The notes beneath the pieces are model-generated. The model did not search any database, was not told the origin of the DNA, and saw nothing but the letters and a program-made list of their open reading frames with translations. Positions 1-7,121 of a stretch of DNA of 12,496 nucleotides are shown piece by piece; positions within the stretch are counted from its first letter, which is position 1, and every line of letters begins with the position of its first letter. Source of the stretch: Bacillota bacterium (lineage in GTDB: Bacteria; Bacillota; Clostridia; Acetivibrionales; DSM-2933); assembly GCA_030705945.1 (NCBI GenBank), contig JAUZPS010000080.1, positions 1 through 12,496 of the forward strand, in the 5' to 3' direction. Both the position numbers and the translations under genes were made by a program.

Positions 1-22
1 ATTATGCTAATACCTTTGAAAA

Positions 23-273
23 TCACAGTGGCACCTTTGATATTCTCTGCGAGTTTCCATGAAAACAGATAATTCCTGTATAATCTATACACATCTTAAT
101 ATTAGCTACTAAAATAGACAATAAACTTTGATTACGCGAATTATAATTGTCAATATAGTTCTTCGTTGAAAAAGTTTTAAAATTTGTAATATTATTCTTA
201 AACTTAAATAATATTCCAATAGTGCACAAAGACAAAAGAATAAAAATAGCTATTACAAATTAAATCCAAACAT
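23..273 (-). pseudogene. possible decayed small membrane-anchored ORF
   Basis: An open frame on the minus strand runs from a stop near 262 to 23. It begins with a hydrophobic stretch (starting FVIAIFILLSLC) followed by a polar, Asn/Lys-rich tail of about 50 residues. That frame has no good start: only TTG at 235, inside the hydrophobic part. An ATG at 273 with an AGGTGG ribosome-like site at 279-284 (5-nt spacing) lies just upstream in another frame and stops after six codons (MFGFNL). One frameshift between 255 and 262 would join the two into a short N-terminally anchored protein. The frame ends inside the first copy of the repeated motif at 29-60. I do not recognise the product. It may be a broken gene or chance coding in AT-rich DNA. 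Confidence 0.2.
29..60 (-). repeat. diverged ~30-bp motif, copy 1
   Basis: Read on the minus strand this contains CGCAGAGAATATCAAAGG preceded by ATGGAAACT and followed by TGCCA. It matches two other sites in the window (2179-2207 and 2628-2660) in the same orientation, with a shared core GCAGAGA(A)TATCA(G/A)AGG. Its function is unknown. Confidence 0.5.
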
Positions 274-315
274 GAATACCACCTGAATAAATGGTTCAAA
301 CAACGCCTTTTTCAG

Positions 316-334
316 ATGCTATTTATTATAGCAT
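316..334. promoter_or_regulatory. 7-bp inverted repeat upstream of the propeller gene
   Basis: ATGCTAT, five bases (TTATT), then ATAGCAT form a perfect inverted repeat 70 bp upstream of the TTG start at 404. Just downstream, TATAAT (365-370) is a possible -10, but no good -35 sits at the right distance. The repeat could be an operator or a short hairpin; no function is shown. Confidence 0.25.
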
Positions 335-403
335 AATCTTGTAGCAAACTTTGTATTTTTACATTATAATTGATATGAGATTTGTAAAAAAGGGGAGATT
401 TGG

Positions 404-1834
404 TTGAAAAAAATTTTATTACTAATTGTTGCTGTATTACTTATTGGAGGGCTGCTGCCAAGTATTGGATTTGCACAAGATGAGACTCCAAATTTTGTTG
501 GAATAGCTTATGGAAATGGTTCTTATATATCTATTGATGATAAAGGTGGTATTGAATTATCAAGTGATTGTGTTCAGTGGACGAATACATATACCGAGCC
601 AAATGGTCGTTTTCTAAAAGTGATTTGGGGAAATAATCAATACATGGTTCTAACTACTACAAAAGTACTCATATCTCCTGATGGATATCAATGGACTTCC
701 TTTGACTTTGGAAATAGCGAAGATACCATTGGTATTTGTGATATTATATGGGATGGAAAAAAATATATAGGTGTAGGTTATAGCTCTATTATCACTTCTA
801 CCGATGGCCTTCATTGGGACTATCAAGATTCTAAAGGCGCTACATATCTTAACTCTATTATTTATACTGGTACTGAATATATTGCAGCAGGAGGTTATAT
901 GGGCTCAGGTAGAGTTATGAAATCAACGGACGGATATAATTGGTCTGAGTGGTATGGATTAATGGAGGAATATGGCGATGATTCTTTCGAAAAACTATGC
1001 TCGAATGGCAAAAGTTATTTGTTTCAGACCTCCTTTGGAAACCTGTTTGTATCAGATAATTTGGCAGGAGGATCAAGTTCCTACGCAACAAGTAAATCAT
1101 TGGCTTTTTACATTCATGATATAGTTTCGTTTAATAATCAATTTGTAGCTATTGCAAGCAATGGAACAATTCATTATTCATCCGACGGGAAAAATTGGAG
1201 TGCTCAACAGTTAGATTCTACGTACTATTTTAATAAAATTATTAGCTCAAATGGCAAACTGTATATTTTAGGTAAATTTGGCAGTAAAAAATCTATTTTT
1301 ACTTCAACAGATGGTAAAGTATGGGCCAGAATTGATTATTCAGTTAAAAATTTATTGTATAGAAAAATTTCAGGCTATATTGCTCCTGATTTTATTCAAA
1401 ATCAGAGTTCTGTGAATTCTAATGACTTACTTGATTTTAATATCGAAATTGTTGGAACTAATTTTCATTCAAAAACAGATATTAATGGATACTTTGAAAT
1501 ACTTGTGCCATATAATCAAATAGATGCTGTTTACTCAATAAAAATAAGCAAACAGAACTATTTGCAGAGAGTATTTAATAATATGACCATTAAATCAGAT
1601 GTAAATTTAGCACAAGCTGACAAACCACTGACCATGTTAATTGGAGATATTGATAATAATGGTGTAATAAACATAGCGGATATTATACAAATCACAAAAA
1701 GTTTTAACAGTATTGTAAGTGATTCCAGGTATAATTATACTTATGATTTGAATAGTGATAATGCAATAAATATTGCAGATATCATTATGATAGCAAAAAA
1801 CTTTAATAGGACTTCGACAGATTACCTCAATTAA
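404..1834 (+). CDS. secreted Asp-box propeller protein with X-module and type II-like dockerin
   Basis: 476 aa starting at TTG; GGGGAG at 392-397 sits 6 nt upstream and the N-terminus is a standard signal peptide, which supports this start. Residues 1-25 (MKKILLL..., likely cut after GFAQ) form the signal. Residues ~35-315 carry seven repeats of about 42 residues. Each pairs a 'NG..Y(I/V)' strand with an Asp-box-like S.DG..W near residues 53, 91, 132, 174, 259 and 301; a degenerate one (VSDNLAGG) falls near 217. This fits a seven-bladed beta-propeller. Residue 322 starts an ISGYIAPDF module, and a dockerin runs from G414 with calcium-loop repeats DIDNNGVINIAD and DLNSDNAINIAD. The X-plus-dockerin arrangement is known from scaffoldins that dock to cell-surface cohesins. 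No catalytic motif is visible; ligand binding is a guess. It appears monocistronic and is followed by a strong hairpin. Confidence 0.85.
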   Translation: MKKILLLIVAVLLIGGLLPSIGFAQDETPNFVGIAYGNGSYISIDDKGGIELSSDCVQWTNTYTEPNGRFLKVIWGNNQYMVLTTTKVLISPDGYQWTSFDFGNSEDTIGICDIIWDGKKYIGVGYSSIITSTDGLHWDYQDSKGATYLNSIIYTGTEYIAAGGYMGSGRVMKSTDGYNWSEWYGLMEEYGDDSFEKLCSNGKSYLFQTSFGNLFVSDNLAGGSSSYATSKSLAFYIHDIVSFNNQFVAIASNGTIHYSSDGKNWSAQQLDSTYYFNKIISSNGKLYILGKFGSKKSIFTSTDGKVWARIDYSVKNLLYRKISGYIAPDFIQNQSSVNSNDLLDFNIEIVGTNFHSKTDINGYFEILVPYNQIDAVYSIKISKQNYLQRVFNNMTIKSDVNLAQADKPLTMLIGDIDNNGVINIADIIQITKSFNSIVSDSRYNYTYDLNSDNAINIADIIMIAKNFNRTSTDYLN

Positions 1835-1848
1835 ATGTTTGGAGTGTA

Positions 1849-1884
1849 ATCAATGTGCGTATTTTTGCAAATGCGCACATTGAT
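1849..1884 (+). terminator. 16-bp hairpin after the propeller gene
   Basis: Stem 1849-1864 pairs with 1869-1884 (16 bp, one G-U pair) around a TTGC loop, 15 nt after the stop codon. The right place and strength for a 3'-end structure, but no U-tract follows, so it may act as an mRNA-stabilising hairpin or a recognition site instead of a classical intrinsic terminator. Confidence 0.55.
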
Positions 1885-1963
1885 AATCCGAACTAAAAGA
1901 AAATGGAATTAGCTAAAATCGACAGACATACTATGGTAAAGTTTACAAATAGTCTTTTCAGAT

Positions 1964-2007
1964 CCAGATAAAGTATACGATAAACTTTTATCAAATACTT
2001 TATCTGG
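1964..2007. repeat. 44-bp imperfect palindrome
   Basis: CCAGATAAAGTA (1964-1975) is the exact reverse complement of 1996-2007. The 20-nt centre carries a further inner palindrome, GATAAA-CT-TTTATC. No U-tract follows, so a terminator role is doubtful. It could be a protein-binding palindrome, a small structured RNA or the relic of a mobile element. Confidence 0.6.
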
Positions 2008-2178
2008 TCTGACTCGGCAAGCCCACTTTTAGGCAGCTATTTAGTTAAATAAAAGCTCCTATACAAATTCTAAAGCACTACTTCGCAAGCGCTTCTCAAG
2101 GTTGGGGGGATTGGTTTTCCCAACACTCCCTACATCAGCACATCAGCAGCCACAAAGACAGCTTCATAATGTTTTATT

Positions 2179-2207
2179 GCTCCTCTGATATCTCTGCCGG
2201 TTTCCAT
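2179..2207 (-). repeat. diverged ~30-bp motif, copy 2
   Basis: Minus-strand core ATGGAAACCGGCAGAGATAT followed by CAGAGGAGC. Compared with copy 1 it keeps ATGGAAAC and GCAGAGA.ATC.-.AGG, with one base missing from the AATAT part. It begins a 25-codon minus-strand frame (2130-2207, METGRDIRGAIKHYEA...) with no visible ribosome site, probably not a gene. Confidence 0.5.
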
Positions 2208-2422
2208 GTATGAAAAATACAAACATTTTGGGACTGTTGTCCATTTAAAGAAATAGTCATTATTCGAAGAAAGAGACAAGAAAGTCTATTCATATTTCAC
2301 AGTATCCGTATATGTATAAGTCAGCAATATCTCCATTTAAGAAATATACTGCTTTAAATTTTAAGAATAATTTATCTGAATATAAAATTCTTAAGTTCCG
2401 AAAACATTTATTTGTGATTACC

Positions 2423-2602
2423 TCAAAAATTACCTTTTGTATATTTTTCCCACTCTTCGATATCATATCCAAAATCTTTTCCTGTATATTCTTTTAACAT
2501 CTCATATGCTTGTTCTTTTGACATATACAAACGCCTAATGCTAGGAGGAATTTCTTGCTTTAAATTTTTTAGATATCCTTCTAGAGGTAATAATTTTGAC
2601 AT
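2423..2602 (-). CDS. small hypothetical protein, 59 aa
   Basis: The start codon ATG at 2602 is preceded by a strong Shine-Dalgarno AAGGGAGG with about 7-nt spacing, which makes translation credible despite the short length. The product is charged and soluble (59 aa, no signal or membrane segment): MSKLLPLEGY at the N-terminus, a central MSKEQAYEMLKEYTGKDFGY, and an acidic/aromatic end (DIEEWEKYTKGNF). The 'TG.DFGYD...W' pattern recurs, in my recollection, in small bacterial proteins of unknown function, some beside toxin-immunity genes; this is memory only. It lies between motif copies 2 and 3 and just downstream of a tRNA gene on the same strand, a common setting for accessory cassettes. No partner gene is present in the window. 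Confidence 0.6.
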   Translation of the reverse strand: MSKLLPLEGYLKNLKQEIPPSIRRLYMSKEQAYEMLKEYTGKDFGYDIEEWEKYTKGNF

Positions 2603-2627
2603 TTCTATTCCTCCCTTCGATTAATTT

Positions 2628-2660
2628 TGGCACCTCTGATATTCTCTGCTGGTCGCCAGG
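2628..2660 (-). repeat. diverged ~30-bp motif, copy 3
   Basis: Minus-strand core AGCAGAGAATATCAGAGG followed by TGCCA. It ends about 10 bp upstream of the Shine-Dalgarno of the 59-aa ORF, so it could lie in that gene's leader. All three copies have the same orientation. Confidence 0.5.
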
Positions 2661-2798
2661 TCATACGGTATTCCCTACTAGCTCATAAAAACTTATATAA
2701 CTTTCTTTTTCATAGACATTAGAAATTTGACTTTCCATACTTTCTAACTTTTTGCATATAACCATTACTAATCCACGATACTCCTGCTTTTTATCCAA
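2661..2798 (-). pseudogene. short open frame, possible gene fragment
   Basis: A minus-strand frame opens after a stop near 2804 and closes at 2661. It encodes about 45 residues from a TTG (2798), or 34 from an ATG (2765): MVICKKLESMESQISNVYEK and on to ELVGNTV. Neither start has a well-spaced ribosome site. The composition is protein-like and mildly coiled-coil. It stops inside motif copy 3, as the remnant at 23-273 stops inside copy 1. Probably a fragment or chance frame. Confidence 0.2.
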
Positions 2799-2812
2799 AA
2801 TTCATTGATTTT

Positions 2813-2851
2813 GACATAAATAAAGGACCTTATCAAATCGACAAAGCCCTT
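2813..2851 (-). terminator. intrinsic terminator of the tRNA-Ser gene
   Basis: On the minus strand 2851-2840 pairs with 2834-2823 (12 bp including three G-U pairs) around a GATTT loop, followed by TATTTATG. It starts six bases after the tRNA 3' end. Confidence 0.6.
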
Positions 2852-2856
2852 CTCTT

Positions 2857-2947
2857 TGGCGGAGAGAGAGAGATTCGAACTCTCGGACGGGGTTAGCCGT
2901 CACACGATTTCCAGTCGTGCGCCTTAGACCAGCTCAGCCATCTCTCC
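2857..2947 (-). tRNA. tRNA-Ser (anticodon GGA)
   Basis: This is a class II tRNA of 91 nt including an encoded CCA. The acceptor stem GGAGAGA (2947-2941) pairs with TCTCTCC, followed by discriminator G and CCA (2859-2857). The anticodon stem CACGA/TCGTG encloses CTGGAAA, giving anticodon GGA, which reads UCC/UCU serine codons. The long variable arm (ACGGCTAACCCCGT) and the GTTCGAATC T-arm are typical of tRNA-Ser. No intron is seen. Confidence 0.97.
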
Positions 2948-2979
2948 ACAAAAAACATATTAATTTAACACGCTTATAC

Positions 2980-3008
2980 ATTCTACAATATACTCTCGGC
3001 AATGTCAA
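2980..3008 (-). promoter_or_regulatory. sigma-A promoter of tRNA-Ser
   Basis: TTGACA (3008-3003), a 17-bp spacer and TAGAAT (2985-2980) on the minus strand form a near-consensus promoter about 30 bp upstream of the tRNA 5' end. Its strength fits a stable RNA gene. Confidence 0.8.
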
Positions 3009-3030
3009 TACACAAATTTTCAGAACTATA

Positions 3031-3058
3031 TTGTAATTTAACTATTTAATGTTAGAAT
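3031..3058 (+). promoter_or_regulatory. likely promoter of the ABC exporter operon
   Basis: TTGTAA (3031-3036), a 16-bp spacer and TAGAAT (3053-3058) lie 35 bp upstream of the start codon at 3093. The promoter is divergent from that of the tRNA. Confidence 0.5.
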
Positions 3059-3092
3059 GATATTTAATAGAAAAGATAAAGTGGGATAAAAT

Positions 3093-4841
3093 ATGAGAGA
3101 ACTAAGGTTTATTAAAGATGTTATATCCAAATGTAAATTCAAGTACACAATAGGAATTATTTGCATATTCCTTGTTGATATTCTTCAGATGGTACTGCCG
3201 AAGATTCTAGGAATACTTACGGATAAACTTAAATCAGGCAGCTTTACTAAGGATGATCTTGTAAAGTATGCAATTATAATAATTGTTGTTTCATTTAGCA
3301 CCGCCGTTTGCCGTTTTTGCTGGAGGTATAATGTTTTCGGAGTTTCAAAGATCCTTGAAAAGGCTTTGAGAGAAAGGCTTTATCTTCAATTTCAAAGACT
3401 GTCCGCTAATTATTATAATACGCATAAAACCGGCGATCTTATGTCCCATGCGACTAATGACGTGGATAATGTAAAGGTCATGCTTGGCCAGGGGGTCGCG
3501 CTTATATCAGACAGCCTTCTGCTCCCTACCGCCATCCTTATTATGATGATTATTACAGCGGGCATCAAATTGACTTTGGCTGCCTTCTCTCCGATGATTT
3601 TTTTGGTAATTATTGTCGTTGCCAATGTTAAGAACATCCATAATCGGATAAATAATATGCAGGAAGCAATTTCCGATCTGACAGAAAAAACAAGGGAAAA
3701 CATCTCGGGCATCAGGGTGGTTAAGTCATTTGCGCAGGAAGATGAAGAACTTAAAAAATTTGAGAAGTCAAACCTTAACAATAAGGAAATGAATTTAAGA
3801 TTTGTGCGGATTATGAGCATGTTGCAGCCGTTCGTTATGTCGGTGTCTTATCTTACATTTGCGGTAACTCTTTGGTATGGCGGCATCCAGGTTATTTCTG
3901 GAGATATTACCTTAGGAGACTTTGTTACATTTGCGGGATACCTGCTTCAATTAATATGGCCGATTGCGGCGCTTGGATGGGTTACCAGCATATTTCAGAA
4001 AGGTGTTGTCTCACTAAAGAGAATTAATGTATTAATGGATGAAAAACCGGATATTATTGATTCGAAAGATTGCATCAACAAGGACAATCTCTCTTGGAAA
4101 ATTGTTTTCAAGGATTTGAGCTTTACATACCCTGGAAGTCAGAGGCCGTCGCTTAAAGACATTAATATCACATTGGAAAATGGCAAAGCCCTTGCCATAT
4201 GCGGTAAGACGGGAAGCGGTAAGACAACGCTTATTAACCTTATTCCACGGCTATTTAATGTTGAAAACGGGAGCCTCTTTATTGATGACATTGATATAAA
4301 CAAAATTTCACTTGCCACGCTCAGGAAAAATATTGGTTTTGTTCCTCAGGATACTATATTGTTTTCAGCCAATATTCGCGAAAACATTGACTTCTTCAGG
4401 GGCTGCAATAACGATAGTATATCGGCTGCTGCAAATACTGCTAAAATACATGATAATATAATGGATTTTCCAAGACAGTATGAAACTATTGTGGGAGAAC
4501 GCGGAATGAATCTTTCAGGAGGGCAAAAGCAAAGGATATCCATCGCAAGAGCTCTTCTAGGAAGCCCTTCCCTTCTGATACTTGATGACTGTTTATCCGC
4601 AGTGGACACCCATACTGAAGCCCAAATACTTGAGGGGCTCAGAGAAGCAATGCGTCATAGGACCAGTATAATTGTTTCCCATAGGATTTCGGCAATAAAG
4701 GATGCGGATGAAATAATAATGCTAGATGAAGGAATGATTGTTGAAAGAGGGACACATGCCACCCTTCTTGACCAAAAAGGATTATATTATGAATTATACC
4801 AGAAGCAGCTTTTAGCAGAAAAGATAGAAGGGGAGGAATAA
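3093..4841 (+). CDS. yheI: heterodimeric ABC exporter, subunit with degenerate ATPase site (YheI/BmrC type)
   Basis: 582 aa, close to the 585 of B. subtilis YheI/BmrC. The N-terminal half has six membrane segments within roughly residues 15-310, including two coupling-helix stretches (for example YYNTHKTGDLMSHATNDVDNV-like). The nucleotide-binding domain follows: Walker A GKTGSGKT at 371-378, Q-loop Q419, signature LSGGQ at 474-478, Walker B ending LILDD at 496-499, switch His530. Asp499 replaces the usual catalytic Glu, the hallmark of the subunit that contributes the inactive ATP site but supplies a canonical signature motif to its partner. The ribosome site (AAGTGGGA) is moderate. The partner gene starts 3 nt after the stop, so the two form an operon. 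In B. subtilis such pairs export drugs; the substrate here is unknown. Confidence 0.92.
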   Translation: MRELRFIKDVISKCKFKYTIGIICIFLVDILQMVLPKILGILTDKLKSGSFTKDDLVKYAIIIIVVSFSTAVCRFCWRYNVFGVSKILEKALRERLYLQFQRLSANYYNTHKTGDLMSHATNDVDNVKVMLGQGVALISDSLLLPTAILIMMIITAGIKLTLAAFSPMIFLVIIVVANVKNIHNRINNMQEAISDLTEKTRENISGIRVVKSFAQEDEELKKFEKSNLNNKEMNLRFVRIMSMLQPFVMSVSYLTFAVTLWYGGIQVISGDITLGDFVTFAGYLLQLIWPIAALGWVTSIFQKGVVSLKRINVLMDEKPDIIDSKDCINKDNLSWKIVFKDLSFTYPGSQRPSLKDINITLENGKALAICGKTGSGKTTLINLIPRLFNVENGSLFIDDIDINKISLATLRKNIGFVPQDTILFSANIRENIDFFRGCNNDSISAAANTAKIHDNIMDFPRQYETIVGERGMNLSGGQKQRISIARALLGSPSLLILDDCLSAVDTHTEAQILEGLREAMRHRTSIIVSHRISAIKDADEIIMLDEGMIVERGTHATLLDQKGLYYELYQKQLLAEKIEGEE

Positions 4842-4844
4842 GAC

Positions 4845-6914
4845 ATGTCTGAAGAAAATCTTGGGTTTAATGAAGATGAAAACTTTGAAAAGACCTATGA
4901 CTCAAAATTGATGAAAAGGCTTCTGACCTACGCAAAGCCTTATCGCATACATTTTGCCATTGCCATATTGTTACTTTTTGCCACAACACTGACTGATCTC
5001 TCCGGTCCCCTCATTATGAAGAAAGTAATTGACGACTATTTGTATGGTTATTCAAAGCCATTAGTGGCAACGGTAGCGGCTCCTAAAGAACCTTCAATTG
5101 ACGGCAAAACCTTTAAAAGAATTGATAATGCAGCTAATGAAAATATTGAAAACATTTATTCAATGGTATATGTTGGTAAAAAAGCATATCTTGTTAAAGG
5201 CTACACTCAAACCAGCGTTAAATTGGAGGGCTCTATCAAGACAGACCCATCGGGCAAAGGGTTGATTCTAAAAACCAAAAACAGCGGTTACCCAGCCCGA
5301 CCCCTTAATAAGAGCGAAATAAAGCTTTTGCGTCATAGTGATATCAGTTCAGTTCAACTATTAGGAATTCTTTTTATCGGAATAATTATTTTGGGCTTTA
5401 TACTTAACTATTTACAAATATCGCTTTTAAGTTATACCAGTCAGACAATTATATTTAATATGAGAATGCAGATTTTTGGACATATACAAAAACTACCTTT
5501 AAGCTTCTTTGATAAAAATCCTGTTGGAAGGCTCGTTACACGGGTTATCAGTGATACGGAAAACCTCAATGATATGTATACCAATGTATTGGTAAATCTT
5601 CTTAAAGACATATCATTACTCCTTGGAATATCAATTATTATGCTCAAGCTCAACTACAAGCTGGCTCTTATAGTATTGGCTGTGCTGCCTATAGTTGCTG
5701 TAGCCGCTGGGGTGTTCAGAATAAAGGTACGGGCAATTTACAGAACTGTAAGGGTTACTCTTGCAAGAATTAATTCAGCAATGTCTGAGAACCTTTCAGG
5801 GATGAAAATAATTCAGATCTTCGGTAAAGAGAAAGAAAACTTCAATCAGTTTCAGGAAATCAATACCTCATACTATAAAGCCGGCATCCGGGAAGTTGTA
5901 GCTTTTGGCTTGTTCAGGCCATTAAATGATCTTATTGCGGCTATTTGCCTTTCTGCAATTTTATGGTTTGCAGGCGGCGATGTGTTAAGCGGAGCCTTGC
6001 AGTTTGGGGTTATGTTTGCTTTTGTAAACTATATCACCATGTTCTTCCAACCTATAAACGACTTGTCGGAGAAATACAATATTTTGCAGTCATCAATGGC
6101 TTCATCCGAAAGAATATTTCTTATTCTCGATACACCGTCCGAAGAAGCTTCAGGCTCTTATTTGCGCGATTGTAAAACGCTGAATGGAGATATTGAATTT
6201 AAGAACGTATGGTTCGCATATAATAACGAAGAGTGGGTATTAAGAGATGTAAGCTTTCATGTTCCAAAAGGTCAGACTATTGCAATTGTGGGCGCGACAG
6301 GAGCAGGAAAGACGTCTATTATCAATCTTATTAACAGGCTTTATGAAATTCAAAAAGGCGACATATTGATTGATGGCATCAGTGTGAGAGATATCGACAA
6401 GAAAACCTTAAGACAGAGTATGGCTGTAGTGCTGCAGGATGTTTTCCTGTTTGGCGGAACAATTAAAGATAATATCAGACTAAACAACAAAAGCATAACT
6501 GACGATAAAATTGTTGCTGCCTCCAAGCATGTTAATGCAGATAAGTTTATTGAAAAACTTGACGAGGGCTATGATGAAGAAGTCAGAGAGCGGGGCTCCA
6601 CTTTATCCGCAGGTCAAAGACAGCTATTAGCTTTTGCAAGGGCATTGGCATTTGATCCATCAATACTTATACTCGACGAGGCCACTGCAAACATTGACAC
6701 CGAAACAGAAGCTCTTATTCAAGATGCTCTTGGTAAAATAACTAAAAACCGCACTACTATTGTAATAGCTCATAGACTTTCAACAATCCAACATTCTGAT
6801 AAAATAATAGTTCTTCACAAAGGAAAAATCAGAGAAATAGGAAATCATCATGAACTGCTGGCAAAAAAAGGCATGTACTATAACCTTTACAACTTACAAT
6901 ACATGGATACATAG
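4845..6914 (+). CDS. yheH: heterodimeric ABC exporter, catalytic subunit (YheH/BmrD type)
   Basis: 689 aa (B. subtilis YheH/BmrD is about 673). SD AGGGGAGG (4829-4836) overlaps the end of the preceding gene, implying coupled translation. After the first membrane segment (~35-60) comes a ~95-residue polar insertion (about 68-165) before the second, as in BmrD, where it forms an extracellular domain. The ATPase domain has Walker A GATGAGKT at 483-490, Q-loop Q531, signature LSAGQ at 587-591, Walker B ILDE with catalytic Glu612, and switch His643. The deviant LSAGQ here and the Asp499 in the partner meet in one site (inactive), while Glu612 and the partner's LSGGQ form the active site. This complementary pattern confirms that the two genes make one heterodimer. 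Multidrug or peptide export is likely; the substrate cannot be read from the sequence. Confidence 0.93.
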   Translation: MSEENLGFNEDENFEKTYDSKLMKRLLTYAKPYRIHFAIAILLLFATTLTDLSGPLIMKKVIDDYLYGYSKPLVATVAAPKEPSIDGKTFKRIDNAANENIENIYSMVYVGKKAYLVKGYTQTSVKLEGSIKTDPSGKGLILKTKNSGYPARPLNKSEIKLLRHSDISSVQLLGILFIGIIILGFILNYLQISLLSYTSQTIIFNMRMQIFGHIQKLPLSFFDKNPVGRLVTRVISDTENLNDMYTNVLVNLLKDISLLLGISIIMLKLNYKLALIVLAVLPIVAVAAGVFRIKVRAIYRTVRVTLARINSAMSENLSGMKIIQIFGKEKENFNQFQEINTSYYKAGIREVVAFGLFRPLNDLIAAICLSAILWFAGGDVLSGALQFGVMFAFVNYITMFFQPINDLSEKYNILQSSMASSERIFLILDTPSEEASGSYLRDCKTLNGDIEFKNVWFAYNNEEWVLRDVSFHVPKGQTIAIVGATGAGKTSIINLINRLYEIQKGDILIDGISVRDIDKKTLRQSMAVVLQDVFLFGGTIKDNIRLNNKSITDDKIVAASKHVNADKFIEKLDEGYDEEVRERGSTLSAGQRQLLAFARALAFDPSILILDEATANIDTETEALIQDALGKITKNRTTIVIAHRLSTIQHSDKIIVLHKGKIREIGNHHELLAKKGMYYNLYNLQYMDT

Positions 6915-6949
6915 ATAAGCAACCGCGCGCTTTTATATCAGTTCGCTTG

Positions 6950-6975
6950 AAAAGCCCTAATTAATAGCGCTTTTT
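6950..6975 (+). terminator. probable terminator of the ABC operon
   Basis: AAAAGC (6950-6955) pairs with GCTTTT (6969-6974), and TTTTTG follows. A GCTTTT near 6929-6934 could pair with the same AAAAGC, so an alternative fold exists. Confidence 0.5.
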
Positions 6976-7048
6976 GTAGAAAATCAAATTTTTATCATTT
7001 TTTAATCTTTTTTTAATACTTTATTTATCATACTTTAATACTTGCATA

Positions 7049-7077
7049 TTGCTAATGTAATTTTATTCCGATATAAT
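7049..7077 (+). promoter_or_regulatory. promoter of the AI-2E family gene
   Basis: TTGCTA (7049-7054), a 17-bp spacer and TATAAT (7072-7077) lie 45 bp before the start codon, giving the gene its own transcript separate from the ABC operon. Confidence 0.65.
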
Positions 7078-7121
7078 TTCTATAATATGCTGTAAACTTA
7101 TATAGGAGGTTAACCCACAAT

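Larger units (their letters stand above)
1885..2422. other. intergenic stretch without a recognisable gene
   Basis: No frame of gene quality is seen. The stretch holds the palindrome at 1964-2007, a short GTTGGG/CCCAAC hairpin near 2101-2124, and motif copy 2 at 2179-2207. A minus-strand frame at 2290-2472 ends in a protein-like sequence (GDIADLYIYGYCEI) but overlaps the better-supported 59-aa ORF and lacks a good ribosome site. It may be the worn tail of a lost gene. Confidence 0.4.

Noticed and set aside
2027..2036. TTTTAGGCAG identical to the foldback element's inverted-repeat end
   Set aside because: Only 10 bases match (with a possible one-base gap to TAT); in 12 kb of AT-rich DNA this is not strong enough to call another copy.
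2290..2472. 60-aa minus-strand open frame
   Set aside because: It overlaps the 59-aa ORF, which has a far better ribosome site, and its own start has none. Only its tail looks protein-like.
2857..2947. Integration site (att) at the tRNA-Ser 3' end
   Set aside because: No integrase and no second copy of the tRNA 3' end were found in the window, so an att call is unsupported.
2959..3092. A BmrB-like leader peptide or riboswitch before the ABC operon
   Set aside because: The gap from the promoter to the start is about 35 bp, with no ORF or structured leader.
3413..3820. 135-aa minus-strand open frame inside the first ABC gene
   Set aside because: It lies entirely within a gene with clear motifs on the other strand and shows no family features; it is a shadow.
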